Assembly (NCBI GenBank): GCA_036258555.1
Contig: DATADL010000242.1
Coordinates: 1 to 20,115 of the forward strand
Direction: 5' to 3'
DNA from: JALZEG01 sp036258555
Lineage (GTDB): Bacteria; Actinomycetota; CADDZG01; WHSQ01
DNA: 20,115 nucleotides
The notes under the pieces were generated by a model. It was given only the letters and a program-made list of their open reading frames with translations, made no database searches and was not told the DNA's origin. Position 1 is the first letter of the stretch, and the number at the start of each line of letters is the position of its first letter. Positions 1 to 7,166 of this stretch are shown here, piece after piece. A program made the translations under genes and the position numbers.

Positions 1-1359
1 CGACGAGCGCGGTCGCTTCCCGGGCTCGGGCTCGTTGGCAGTCCCGGGCGCCGAGAAGTCGGTCAGCTGGTTGTTGAGGATGAAGCCCGCCCCGGGAGTG
101 ACGACGGCGCTGCCGAAGAGGAACTCGACCGTGCACGTCACAGACACCGCGTTCCCGGCCGTGTCGACGACGGACACGTGCGTCGTGTGGTGGGCGCCCG
201 GCTCGTCGTACCCGGGGGCCGGCGCGGGGCGGCCGGGACGATCGGCCGGCTCGTAGTCGCCGGCCTGCTCCCTCTCGATCTCCTTCGCCCGCTCCGCCGC
301 GTACTCCTCGCTCGAGAGCAGCCTCGTCGGCACGTTCGCGTGGTCGGGGTCCGCGACGTACGCGTCGCGATCGGCCCACGCGATCTTCTGGGCTTCGGCG
401 GTGTAGTGGAGGCGGTCGGCGCCGAACGGCTCGAACGACGGCACGTCGAAGTTCTTCAGGATGTTGAACATCTCGACCGCGACCAGCCCGCCCGACGTCG
501 GGGGGCCGACGGCGAGGATCCGGTGGCCGCGGTAGGCGGCCCGGAGCGGCGTCCGCCACTTCGCTCGGTAGCGCCGGAGGTCCCCGCGACGCATCAGCCC
601 CTCGTCTCCCGGGTAGGCGCCCGCGTTCTGCTTCATGTCCCTCACGATCAGCCGCGCGATCCACCCCCTGTAGAAGGCGCGCGGCCCTCGCCGTTCGATC
701 CGCCGCAACGACCGTGCGTAACCCTTCTGCACGAGCGTGGTCCCGGGAGGATAGGGAGCCGCGCCTTCGACGAGGTAGATGCGGGCCGAAGCCGGGAACA
801 GCCGGAGCCGCTCTGAATTCGCGGCCATGGAGGCCGACAGGTCCTCCGTGACGACGACCCCGTTCGCGGCGAGTCGCCTTGCAGGGCGGATCAGCCTCGC
901 CAGCGGCATCGTGCCGAACCGTCGCGCGGTCTTCGCCATCCCGGCGACGGTGCCCGGAACGCCGACCGTCTTGTGGCCGGTGAACGACCGGTAGATGCCC
1001 GCGCCCTGGTAGGCGTCGGGCGTGATCCGCGCGGGAGCCTCTTCGCGGAAGTCGAGGGTCGCGACGCGTCCGCCGGCGCCCCGGTAGGCGAGGAAGCCTC
1101 CGCCGCCGATCCCGCAGAGGTCCGGCCGCGTGACGCCCACGGCGAAGGTCGTGGCTATTGCCGCGTCGACCGCGTTGCCCCCGCGGTCGAGGATCCGCAC
1201 GCCGACCCTGCCCGCCTGCTCCGACACGCTCGCGACCACACCGCCGTCGCTGCTCACGGCCTCGCGGAAGCGCGAGCCCTCGGTCGCGGACGCGCCCGCG
1301 ACCGGGAACGCCCACGTGGCGGCAAGCGCGATCGCCGCCAGCGCGGCCCTCGCCGTCAT
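1..1359 (-). CDS. ggt: Gamma-glutamyltransferase precursor (partial, C-terminus beyond window)
   Basis: An Ntn hydrolase that cleaves or transfers the gamma-glutamyl group of glutathione and related compounds, acting outside the membrane after export. The frame is open from an ATG at 1359 to the window edge, giving 453 residues. Residues 1-25 form a signal peptide ending near GASA. Next comes the family signature GGNAVDAAIATTFAVG (about 60-75), then DLCGIGGGGF, then LDFREEAP with Arg105 matching the substrate-binding Arg114 of E. coli GGT. The self-cleavage site is TTHVSVVD, so Thr392 should become the N-terminal nucleophile of the small subunit. NNQLTDFS follows, and the last residues KRPRSS match the Ser462-Ser463 pair of E. 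coli, so about 100-130 residues are missing. The start overlaps the purK stop by 4 bases (ATGA), so it is probably co-transcribed and coupled with purEK. Family assignment is secure; the physiological substrate is not shown. Confidence 0.95.
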   Translation of the reverse strand, partial: MTARAALAAIALAATWAFPVAGASATEGSRFREAVSSDGGVVASVSEQAGRVGVRILDRGGNAVDAAIATTFAVGVTRPDLCGIGGGGFLAYRGAGGRVATLDFREEAPARITPDAYQGAGIYRSFTGHKTVGVPGTVAGMAKTARRFGTMPLARLIRPARRLAANGVVVTEDLSASMAANSERLRLFPASARIYLVEGAAPYPPGTTLVQKGYARSLRRIERRGPRAFYRGWIARLIVRDMKQNAGAYPGDEGLMRRGDLRRYRAKWRTPLRAAYRGHRILAVGPPTSGGLVAVEMFNILKNFDVPSFEPFGADRLHYTAEAQKIAWADRDAYVADPDHANVPTRLLSSEEYAAERAKEIEREQAGDYEPADRPGRPAPAPGYDEPGAHHTTHVSVVDTAGNAVSVTCTVEFLFGSAVVTPGAGFILNNQLTDFSAPGTANEPEPGKRPRSS

Positions 1360-2432
1360 CCAGCTCCTCCCGTGATCCTGTTGAAGTGGCCCATCTTGCG
1401 CCCCGGCCGCACGTCGGCCTTGCCGTAGACGTGGAGGGCGACGCCGGGGTCCCGCCGGAGGGACTCGACGTCGAGCACCTCGTCCCCGATCAGGTTCGTC
1501 ATGACGACGTTCGCATGCCGCCGTCCGTCTCCCAGCGGCCACCCGGCGACCGCGCGGACGTGCTGCTCGAACTGGTCGACGACGCAACCATTCTGCGTCC
1601 AGTGCCCCGAGTTGTGGACGCGCGGCGCGATCTCGTTGACCAGCAACCCGTCCGCCGTGACGAACAGCTCGACGCCGGCGACGCCGACGTAGTCGAGCTC
1701 CGACACGACCGTGCTCGCGATCGCGACCGCGTCCTGGGCGCGCGCGCCGGAGAGGCCGGCCGGCACCGTCGTCGTGCGCAGGATCCCCTCACGATGGACG
1801 TTCTCGCCCGGGTCGAAGGCCACGACCTCCCCCGTTCGGGAACGGGCCACGATGACGGAGATCTCGCACTCGAACTCGACCGCCTGCTCGACGATGCAGG
1901 CCGCCTCCCCGACCTCGGCCCACGCGGCCCCCGCTTCCCCGGGGTCGGTGATCCGGACCTGTCCCTTGCCGTCATATCCGAAGCGCCGCGTCTTCAGGAT
2001 GGACGGAACGCCGATGACGTCCAGCGCGTCGACGAGCTCCTGCTCCGTCCCGCACGCCGCGTAGCGCGCGGTCTTCAACCCGGCCTCGTTCAGGAAGTCC
2101 TTCTCGGCGAGACGGTCCTGGCTGACGGCGAGGGCGTTGCGCCGCGGCAGGACCTCACAGTGCGCCTGGAGGACGTCGAGGGCTGCGCTCGGGATGTTCT
2201 CGAACTCGTAGGTGACGACGCCGACGTCTCCCGCGAAACGTCTCAGCGCGTCCTCGTCGTCGTATTCCGCGGTCGTCACCCTGTGCGCGACGTGGCCCGC
2301 GATCGGGTCCGGATCGGGCGCGAAGACGTGCGTCCGGATACCGAGGCGCGACGCCGCCACGGACAGCATCCGCCCGAGCTGGCCGCCGCCGAGTATCCCG
2401 ATGGAAGCAGGCCCGTGGGGCTCTCTAGTCAT
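1356..2432 (-). CDS. purK: N5-carboxyaminoimidazole ribonucleotide synthase
   Basis: A cytoplasmic ATP-grasp enzyme of de novo purine synthesis that converts AIR, ATP and bicarbonate to N5-CAIR, the substrate of PurE. The product is 358 residues, normal for PurK. Visible landmarks are GILGGGQLGRML (12-23), the ATP-grasp segment KTRRFGYDGKGQ (147-158), DPGENVHREGIL (207-218) and NEIAPRVHNSGHWT (266-279), which carries metal and nucleotide contacts. I chose the ATG at 2432. An open frame continues 24 codons upstream, but that part has no PurK character and would bury the gene deep inside purE. With the ATG, it overlaps the purE 3' end by 8 bases, and its TGA overlaps the ggt start by 4 bases. 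Translational coupling across purE-purK-ggt is therefore likely. Confidence 0.96.
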   Translation of the reverse strand: MTREPHGPASIGILGGGQLGRMLSVAASRLGIRTHVFAPDPDPIAGHVAHRVTTAEYDDEDALRRFAGDVGVVTYEFENIPSAALDVLQAHCEVLPRRNALAVSQDRLAEKDFLNEAGLKTARYAACGTEQELVDALDVIGVPSILKTRRFGYDGKGQVRITDPGEAGAAWAEVGEAACIVEQAVEFECEISVIVARSRTGEVVAFDPGENVHREGILRTTTVPAGLSGARAQDAVAIASTVVSELDYVGVAGVELFVTADGLLVNEIAPRVHNSGHWTQNGCVVDQFEQHVRAVAGWPLGDGRRHANVVMTNLIGDEVLDVESLRRDPGVALHVYGKADVRPGRKMGHFNRITGGAG

Positions 2433-2913
2433 CCGACGGGTGCTCGGCAACGGCGCTCGACTGCTGCCGGCGCCACTCGTCCAGCCGCTCCGCGACGGAT
2501 GCATCCGTCAGGGCGACGATCGCGGCGGCCATCAGGCCGGCGTTGGTCGCCCCCGGGACTCCGATCGCCATCGTGGCGACGGGGCACCCCTTCCGCATCT
2601 GGACGATCGACAGGAGGCTGTCGAGACCGCGCAGGGCTTCCGACTGGATCGGGACGCCGACCACCGGCAGGCGCGTCTTCGACGCCATCATGCCGGGCAG
2701 GTGCGCGGCCCCCCCGGCACCCGCGACGATCACTTGCAGGCCGCGCTCGACGGCGGTCCTGCCGTACTCCCACAGACGGTCCGGGGTGCGGTGCGCGGAC
2801 ACGATCCTGGTCTCGTAGGCGACGTCGAGCTCGTCGAGGACCGCGGCGGCCGACCTCATGGTCTGCCAGTCGGACTGGCTGCCCATGACGATTCCGACCC
2901 TGGCCTCAGCCAC
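2425..2913 (-). CDS. purE: N5-CAIR mutase, class I PurE
   Basis: Catalyses the rearrangement of N5-CAIR to CAIR after PurK. The product is 162 residues, the normal length for a bacterial class I PurE, which works as an octamer in the cytoplasm. The substrate loops are clear: MGSQSDW (10-16), SAHRTPDR (39-46) with His41 matching the general acid/base His45 of E. coli, AGAGGAAHLPGM (64-75) and VPIQSEALRGLDSLLSIVQM (87-106). A co-transcribed purK is the expected partner of this class. The start is a GTG at 2911-2913, just before VGIVMGSQSDW, without a strong Shine-Dalgarno sequence. The stop is TAG. It is the first gene of the minus-strand operon and is divergent from guaB across a 129-base gap. 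Confidence 0.96.
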   Translation of the reverse strand: MAEARVGIVMGSQSDWQTMRSAAAVLDELDVAYETRIVSAHRTPDRLWEYGRTAVERGLQVIVAGAGGAAHLPGMMASKTRLPVVGVPIQSEALRGLDSLLSIVQMRKGCPVATMAIGVPGATNAGLMAAAIVALTDASVAERLDEWRRQQSSAVAEHPSDD

Positions 2914-3042
2914 GGGGCTCGCCGTTCAGCGGAGGGCCGCGGTCGTGCCGCGGAGGAGGGCGTGGCGGCGTTCTTGCACGGGGCGAACCTACTAGACTGA
3001 CGCCACCGAAATCGAAGCGACACCACGACCAGAACGGACCGG
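2914..3042. promoter_or_regulatory. Divergent purE / guaB promoter region
   Basis: This gap separates two divergent purine genes and must carry both promoters. On the plus strand TAGACT at 2993-2998 is a plausible -10 hexamer, with a weak TTCTTG 16 bases upstream (2971-2976). It leaves about 44 bases to the guaB ATG. On the minus strand TAGGTT (complement of 2986-2991) could serve purE. The two -10 candidates nearly abut, so the promoters may compete. No purine riboswitch-like structure was recognised. The boxes are read by eye; the -35 elements are poor. Confidence 0.45.
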
Positions 3043-4542
3043 ATGCGGATCGTAGACGAGATATCCAGAAGCCTCGACGAATACCTTCTCCTCCCCAACC
3101 TCACCACCGAAGACTGCTCTCCGTCGACCGCGGACCTCCGCAGCCCTCTCGTCCGCCACCGCGTCGGCGAGGAACCGCCGATCACGCTCGCGGTCCCGTT
3201 GACGAGCGCCATCATGCAGGCGGTGTCGTCCCCGCGGCTCGCCATCGCACTCGCGCAGTGCGGGGGCTTCGGCTTCATCCACCACGACCAGCCCGTCGCA
3301 GCGCAGGCCGCGATGGTGAGCAGCGTCAAGCGGCACAAGGCGGGCTTCCGGTACAGCGAGGTGAACGTCAAGCCGAACGCGACCCTCGGCGAGCTCAAAC
3401 GCCTCCTCGACGACGCCGACGTCGACATCGCGATGGTCACGGACGACGGCAGCCCCCACGGCATCTTCCTCGGCACGATCTCGCGCCACGACTTCCACCC
3501 GTCCCGGCACTCCCTCGACCAGTCCGTCGACTCGCGGATGCGGCCGTCGTCCGAGCTCGTGACCGCGCCGCCGACGGTGTCGCTCTCCGAAGCCAACTCG
3601 CTCATCTGGGACCATCGCACCGACGTCCTTCCGATCGTCGACGAGCAGGGCCAGCTCGAGTCCATCGTCCTGCGTCACGACTACGAGCTCCACAAGAGGT
3701 TCCGCGACGAGACGATCGACGGGGACAAGCGCTTCCGCGTGGGGGCCGGGATCAACACCCACGACTACCGGGACCGCGTTCCCGAGCTGCTCGAAGCAGG
3801 CGCCGACGTCCTGTGCGTCGACTCGTCCGACGGCTACTCGGTGTGGCAGCGCAAGACGCTCGAGTACGTGAAGGAGGAGCTCGGCAGCCCGGTTCCGGTC
3901 GGCGGCGGCAACGTCGTGGACGGCCGCGCGTTCCGGTACCTCGCCGAAGCCGGCGCCGACTTCGTGAAGGTCGGGATCGGCGGCGGGTCGATCTGCATAA
4001 CGCGCGACCAGAAGGGGATCGGTCGCGGCCAGGCATCCGCGCTCATCGACGTCGTCAGGGAGCGGGACGCGTACGCCGCGGAGACCGGGACGTACGTCCC
4101 GGTCTGCTGCGACGGCGGGCTGCTGAACGACTACCACATGGCGATCGCCTTCGCCCTCGGCGCGGACTTCATGATGCTCGGCCGCTACTTCGCACGCTTC
4201 GAGGAGAGCCCGTCGGCGCTCGTGCGCGTGAACGGGCAGCTCTACAAGGAGTACTGGGGCGAGGGATCGCAGCGCGCCCGGAACTGGGCCCGCTACGAGC
4301 AGGGCGACGAGGAAGCACTGGTCTTCGAGGAGGGCGTCGACGGCTACGTCCCGTATGCCGGGTCGCTGTACGACGGCGTGGCGGCGACTCTCGCCAAGCT
4401 CCGCGCGACGATGAGCAGCTGCGGCGCGAGGACCCTGCGCGAGTTCCACGAGAACGCGGTCCTCGTCCCGGTATCGCAACGGACGTTCGTGCAGAACACG
4501 CACGAGGTCCAGCTGTTCGACCGGCCGCAGGGCCAGCAGTAG
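3043..4542 (+). CDS. guaB: IMP dehydrogenase, Tritrichomonas foetus-like type
   Basis: Oxidises IMP to XMP with NAD+, the committed step to guanine nucleotides, in the cytoplasm. The product is 499 residues: a TIM barrel interrupted by a CBS pair at about 105-220. The catalytic loop is GIGGGSICITRDQKGIGRGQ (311-330) with Cys318 as nucleophile. Asp260 lies in CVDSSDG, and the flap carries Arg417-Tyr418 in RARNWARY. From memory, the T. foetus enzyme has the same residues at Cys319, Asp261 and Arg418-Tyr419, a constant offset of one. Long stretches such as ADFMMLGRYFARFEESP and EEGVDGYVPYAG match it rather than E. coli-type GuaB. Lys309 and Glu430 match the T. foetus pair (Lys310, Glu431) linked to low mycophenolate sensitivity. 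The ATG has only a weak ribosome site. The gene is divergent from purEK. Confidence 0.95.
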   Translation: MRIVDEISRSLDEYLLLPNLTTEDCSPSTADLRSPLVRHRVGEEPPITLAVPLTSAIMQAVSSPRLAIALAQCGGFGFIHHDQPVAAQAAMVSSVKRHKAGFRYSEVNVKPNATLGELKRLLDDADVDIAMVTDDGSPHGIFLGTISRHDFHPSRHSLDQSVDSRMRPSSELVTAPPTVSLSEANSLIWDHRTDVLPIVDEQGQLESIVLRHDYELHKRFRDETIDGDKRFRVGAGINTHDYRDRVPELLEAGADVLCVDSSDGYSVWQRKTLEYVKEELGSPVPVGGGNVVDGRAFRYLAEAGADFVKVGIGGGSICITRDQKGIGRGQASALIDVVRERDAYAAETGTYVPVCCDGGLLNDYHMAIAFALGADFMMLGRYFARFEESPSALVRVNGQLYKEYWGEGSQRARNWARYEQGDEEALVFEEGVDGYVPYAGSLYDGVAATLAKLRATMSSCGARTLREFHENAVLVPVSQRTFVQNTHEVQLFDRPQGQQ

Positions 4543-4555
4543 CCGAGCCCGCTAC

Positions 4556-5290
4556 ATGGCGGACCTCGCCGAGATCTACTCCGACACACGCACGCAGCTC
4601 GCAGGCTTCGTCTCGAGCCTCCCCGAAGAGGACCTCGACCGCCCCGTTCCGGCGACGCCCGGATGGTCGATACGCGACGTCGTCGCGCACCTCACCGGCG
4701 TCGTGGAGCGCCTCGCGGCCGGCGACTTCCCCGCGGAGTTCTTCGCGGCGATCGGCTCCGAGCCGGGGATCGCCGTCCTCAACGACTGGACGGGCCGTCA
4801 GGTCGACGACCGGCGACCGCGCCCCGTGCAGGAGATCCTCGACGAATGGGAGAAGGCCGCGGCCGCGGCCGCGCCGATGATCCGGGGCGAGGTGCCGTGG
4901 CCGGAGGGCGTGGTCCCCTTCGCGCCGCACATCCTCGTGACCGACCTCGGGATCCACCAGCACGACGTGTACGGCGCGGTCGGCGTGGTGAGGGACCGGG
5001 ACGCGGTCCCCGTCCGCATCGGGGTCGCGACGTACGTGGCGGGGATCGACATCAGGTTGAGGGCCTCGGGGGGTCCTTCGCTCCGGTTGGTGAACGAGCA
5101 CAAGGAGGTCGTAGCGGGGCCCGGGGAGCCGGCTGCGACCGTGCGGGCGTCTCGCTTCGAGCTGTTCCGGGCGCTGTCGGGCAGGCGAAGCCCCGGCCAG
5201 CTTCGGGCGTACGAGTGGGAGGGAGACCCCGAGCCGTTCCTCGAGCTCTTCTATCCCTACGGGGTCCGGGAGGAAGCCCTGGTCGAATAG
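4556..5290 (+). CDS. Maleylpyruvate isomerase-family (MDMPI) mycothiol-type enzyme
   Basis: A 244-residue protein of the actinobacterial MDMPI/DinB-like fold, whose members use mycothiol or a related thiol with a metal. The N-terminal domain shows the typical TPGWSIRDVVAHLTGVVERL (34-53), with His45 as first metal-ligand candidate. A second site is DLGIHQHDVYGA (130-141), where Asp130, His134 and His136 are candidates for the remaining ligands. The C-terminal third (SRFELFRALSGRRSPGQLRA, then WEGDP) resembles the MDMPI C-terminal domain, related to SCP2-like folds. The ATG lies 13 bases after the guaB stop, so it is probably co-transcribed with guaB, though no Shine-Dalgarno sequence is evident. 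The substrate cannot be told, and many relatives are annotated only as hypothetical isomerases. The family call is good; the true reaction is unknown. Confidence 0.85.
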   Translation: MADLAEIYSDTRTQLAGFVSSLPEEDLDRPVPATPGWSIRDVVAHLTGVVERLAAGDFPAEFFAAIGSEPGIAVLNDWTGRQVDDRRPRPVQEILDEWEKAAAAAAPMIRGEVPWPEGVVPFAPHILVTDLGIHQHDVYGAVGVVRDRDAVPVRIGVATYVAGIDIRLRASGGPSLRLVNEHKEVVAGPGEPAATVRASRFELFRALSGRRSPGQLRAYEWEGDPEPFLELFYPYGVREEALVE

Positions 5291-5299
5291 AGCGGTCGG

Positions 5300-5328
5300 T
5301 TCACTATAGATACCGATCGGTCTAGGCT
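5300..5328 (+). promoter_or_regulatory. Probable leaderless promoter of the HxlR-like gene
   Basis: TTCACT (5300-5305) and TAGGCT (5323-5328) are spaced by 17 bases, the ideal distance for a housekeeping promoter. Transcription would start 6-8 bases downstream, at or next to the ATG (5335), and no Shine-Dalgarno sequence lies between. The mRNA is therefore predicted to be leaderless. This is inference from spacing and sequence. Confidence 0.55.
5312..5321. promoter_or_regulatory. Palindromic operator candidate in the HxlR-like gene promoter
   Basis: ACCGATCGGT is a perfect 10-base palindrome in the spacer between the -35 and -10 boxes of the promoter just before the HxlR-like gene. A bound dimer there would block RNA polymerase, so autorepression is the simplest reading. 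A related half-site, CGGTCGGT, lies at 5293-5300. Confidence 0.5.
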
Positions 5329-5334
5329 GAAGTC

Positions 5335-6000
5335 ATGCCCCGTCATCGCTACGAGCAGTACTGCGCCCTCGCTCGCGCCCTCGACGTCGCCGGCGACCGA
5401 TGGACGCTCCTGATAGTCCGCGAGCTCCGGCCGGGGCCGCGGCGCTTCACCGACCTCGTCGACGGGCTCCCCGGCATCAGCCGAAAGCTCCTCACCGAGC
5501 GGCTGCGCGACCTCGAGCACGACGGCGTCGTCGCGCGGACCGAGCTCCCGCCGCCTGCCGCCCGGCAGGTCTACGAGCTGACCGACGACGGCCGCGCCCT
5601 GGCGACCGCGATCGCGCCCTTGATCGCGTGGGGCGCGCAGCGGATCGGCGAGCGGCGTCGTGAAGACACGTTCCGGCCGCGCTGGGCCGCCGTGGCGATG
5701 GTGGGCCTCGCCGATCGCGCCGCGGCGAAGGGAGTGCGCGAGACCTACCAGTACGTCATCGGCGACTCGGCCTTTCACTTCGTGGTCGACGACGGCTCGA
5801 TCGAGGTCCACGACGGCCTGGCGTCCGACCCCGCCGCCGTCGTGACGACCGACGAGCAGACGTGGGCGGACCTCGCCGCCGGGATCACGACCTCTTCGGC
5901 AGCCGCGCGCGCGGGCGCCCTGACGATGAGGGGCGACCCCCGGGCGGTGAAGCGCCTCCGGAAGATCTTCTCGAGCGAGCGGATGCTCCAGCCGTCGTGA
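5335..6000 (+). CDS. HxlR-family winged-helix regulator with SCP2-like C-terminal domain
   Basis: A 221-residue DNA-binding regulator. Residues 8-100 are a typical HxlR winged helix: Cys10 near the N-terminus, ALDVAGDRWTLLIVRELRPG (15-34), RRFTDLVDGLPGISRKLLTE (36-55), then the wing with VYELTDDGRAL (79-89). Residues about 115-215 form a separate domain resembling SCP2 sterol-carrier-like domains (FHFVVDDGSIEVHDG, then LTMRGDPRAVKRLRKIF), which could bind a hydrophobic ligand and act as sensor. This two-part form occurs in actinobacteria. The promoter and a palindrome lie directly upstream. The stop TGA overlaps the GTG start of the following nucleotidyl cyclase by 4 bases, so the pair is probably translationally coupled. 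Ligand and targets are unknown, but autoregulation is likely. Confidence 0.88.
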   Translation: MPRHRYEQYCALARALDVAGDRWTLLIVRELRPGPRRFTDLVDGLPGISRKLLTERLRDLEHDGVVARTELPPPAARQVYELTDDGRALATAIAPLIAWGAQRIGERRREDTFRPRWAAVAMVGLADRAAAKGVRETYQYVIGDSAFHFVVDDGSIEVHDGLASDPAAVVTTDEQTWADLAAGITTSSAAARAGALTMRGDPRAVKRLRKIFSSERMLQPS

Positions 6001-7154
6001 CCGAGCCGGCCGACCCCGAGCTGCGTCACTGGGCGACCCTCCTCGAAGAGCTGCGCTGGGCCGCCTTCCTGCTCGACCGCGACCTCCGGCTCGTGTGGGC
6101 GTCGTCGGAGATCGCGCGCTTCCTCGGCTCCCCCACCGAAGAGGACCTCGGTTACGGGCTGCACGTGACGAAGGCGCTGTCGGGGGAGGCCTGGCGGCGC
6201 ATCGCGACGCCGGAGAGCCGCGCCCGCTTCTGGAAGGACGTCGGGCCGTTCGTCGCGGGGGACGCCGCGCCCCACGACCAGGGCCTTTCCGGGTCCGTGC
6301 GCGCCGCCATCCGGGAGAGCGGTCCCCGGCCACTCACGCGCGCAGTTGCCTCGTCCCTCGAGTACGTGGAGCCGGATAGCGACACCGACCTCCCGGTCTA
6401 CCGCGTGAACCTCGTCGTCGCGCCGCTGCGCGACGAGCACGGGACCTTCGTGGGCGCGCTCGCTCTCGGCTACATGAGCGTCCGCCCGGGTCTCGTCTCC
6501 CTCCTCGCGCGGGGAGACGAGGCGATGTACGAACGGATGGCGAAGCTCGTGGAGCCGCGGTCGAAGGAGGGCGCGATCCTCTTCTGCGACCTCGAGGGGT
6601 CGACGGACCTCGCCCGCACGCTGCCCTCGGCCGAGTACTTCCGCCTCGTCCGGAGCCTGTGGACGGAGATAGACGCACTCGTCGCGCGCAGCAACGGCAT
6701 CGTCGGCAAGCACGCGGGCGACGGCGCCTCGGCGTTCTTCCTCGTCGACGACCTCGGATCCGCGTCGCGGGCCGCGTCGGCCGCGATCACGACGGCACGC
6801 GGGATCCACGACCGGGCCGAGACCGTGTTCGGCGGCGCGTCGGAGCCGGCGTGCCTCATGCGGGTCGGGGTCCACTGGGGAAGCTCGATCTACGTGGGCC
6901 AGCTCGTCCCCGGGGGCCGTCTCGACGTGGCCGCCCTGGGCGACGCGGTGAACGAGTGCGCGCGGATCCAGGAATCGGCGCCGCCCGGTCGCACGCTCGC
7001 CTCGAAGCCGCTGGTCGAGCGGCTGGCGCAGGACGACGCGGCGAGGCTCGACATCGACGCCGAGCAGATCCGCTACCGGCCGCTCGAGGAGCTGGACGGT
7101 GCGAGCGAGAAGGCGGCGGCTGTTGCGGGCGCGATCCCGGTAGCCACGCCGTAG
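5997..7154 (+). CDS. PAS-like plus class III adenylate/guanylate cyclase
   Basis: A 385-residue soluble signalling protein. Residues about 10-165 look like a PAS/PAC sensor (AFLLDRDLRLVWASSEIARF, 23-42; VNLVVAPLRDEHGTFVGALA, 137-156). Residues about 190-345 form a class III nucleotidyl cyclase catalytic domain. Metal-binding aspartates are Asp198 (FCDLEGST) and Asp242 (KHAGDG). Lys238 fits the base-recognition lysine. Asn319 and Arg323 in GDAVNECARI fit the transition-state pair. The second base-selecting position, three before Gly315, is Ala312 instead of the usual Thr or Asp, so nucleotide specificity is uncertain. I chose the GTG at 5997 because it forms GTGA with the stop of the upstream regulator. 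A longer open frame reaching back to 5862 would run inside that gene. No membrane segment is visible. It ends 12 bases from the convergent PHP gene. Confidence 0.87.
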   Translation: MTEPADPELRHWATLLEELRWAAFLLDRDLRLVWASSEIARFLGSPTEEDLGYGLHVTKALSGEAWRRIATPESRARFWKDVGPFVAGDAAPHDQGLSGSVRAAIRESGPRPLTRAVASSLEYVEPDSDTDLPVYRVNLVVAPLRDEHGTFVGALALGYMSVRPGLVSLLARGDEAMYERMAKLVEPRSKEGAILFCDLEGSTDLARTLPSAEYFRLVRSLWTEIDALVARSNGIVGKHAGDGASAFFLVDDLGSASRAASAAITTARGIHDRAETVFGGASEPACLMRVGVHWGSSIYVGQLVPGGRLDVAALGDAVNECARIQESAPPGRTLASKPLVERLAQDDAARLDIDAEQIRYRPLEELDGASEKAAAVAGAIPVATP

Positions 7155-7166
7155 CTATACGGAGCT

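Noticed and set aside
1158..2888. A 576-codon plus-strand frame over ggt, purK and purE.
   Set aside because: The minus-strand genes are conserved enzymes; the plus-strand product is Pro/Arg-rich without domains.
2992..4503. A 503-codon minus-strand frame opposite guaB.
   Set aside because: It mirrors an unmistakable IMP dehydrogenase and has no motif of its own.
7155..7166. Terminator between the convergent cyclase and PHP genes.
   Set aside because: The 12-base gap holds no stable hairpin.
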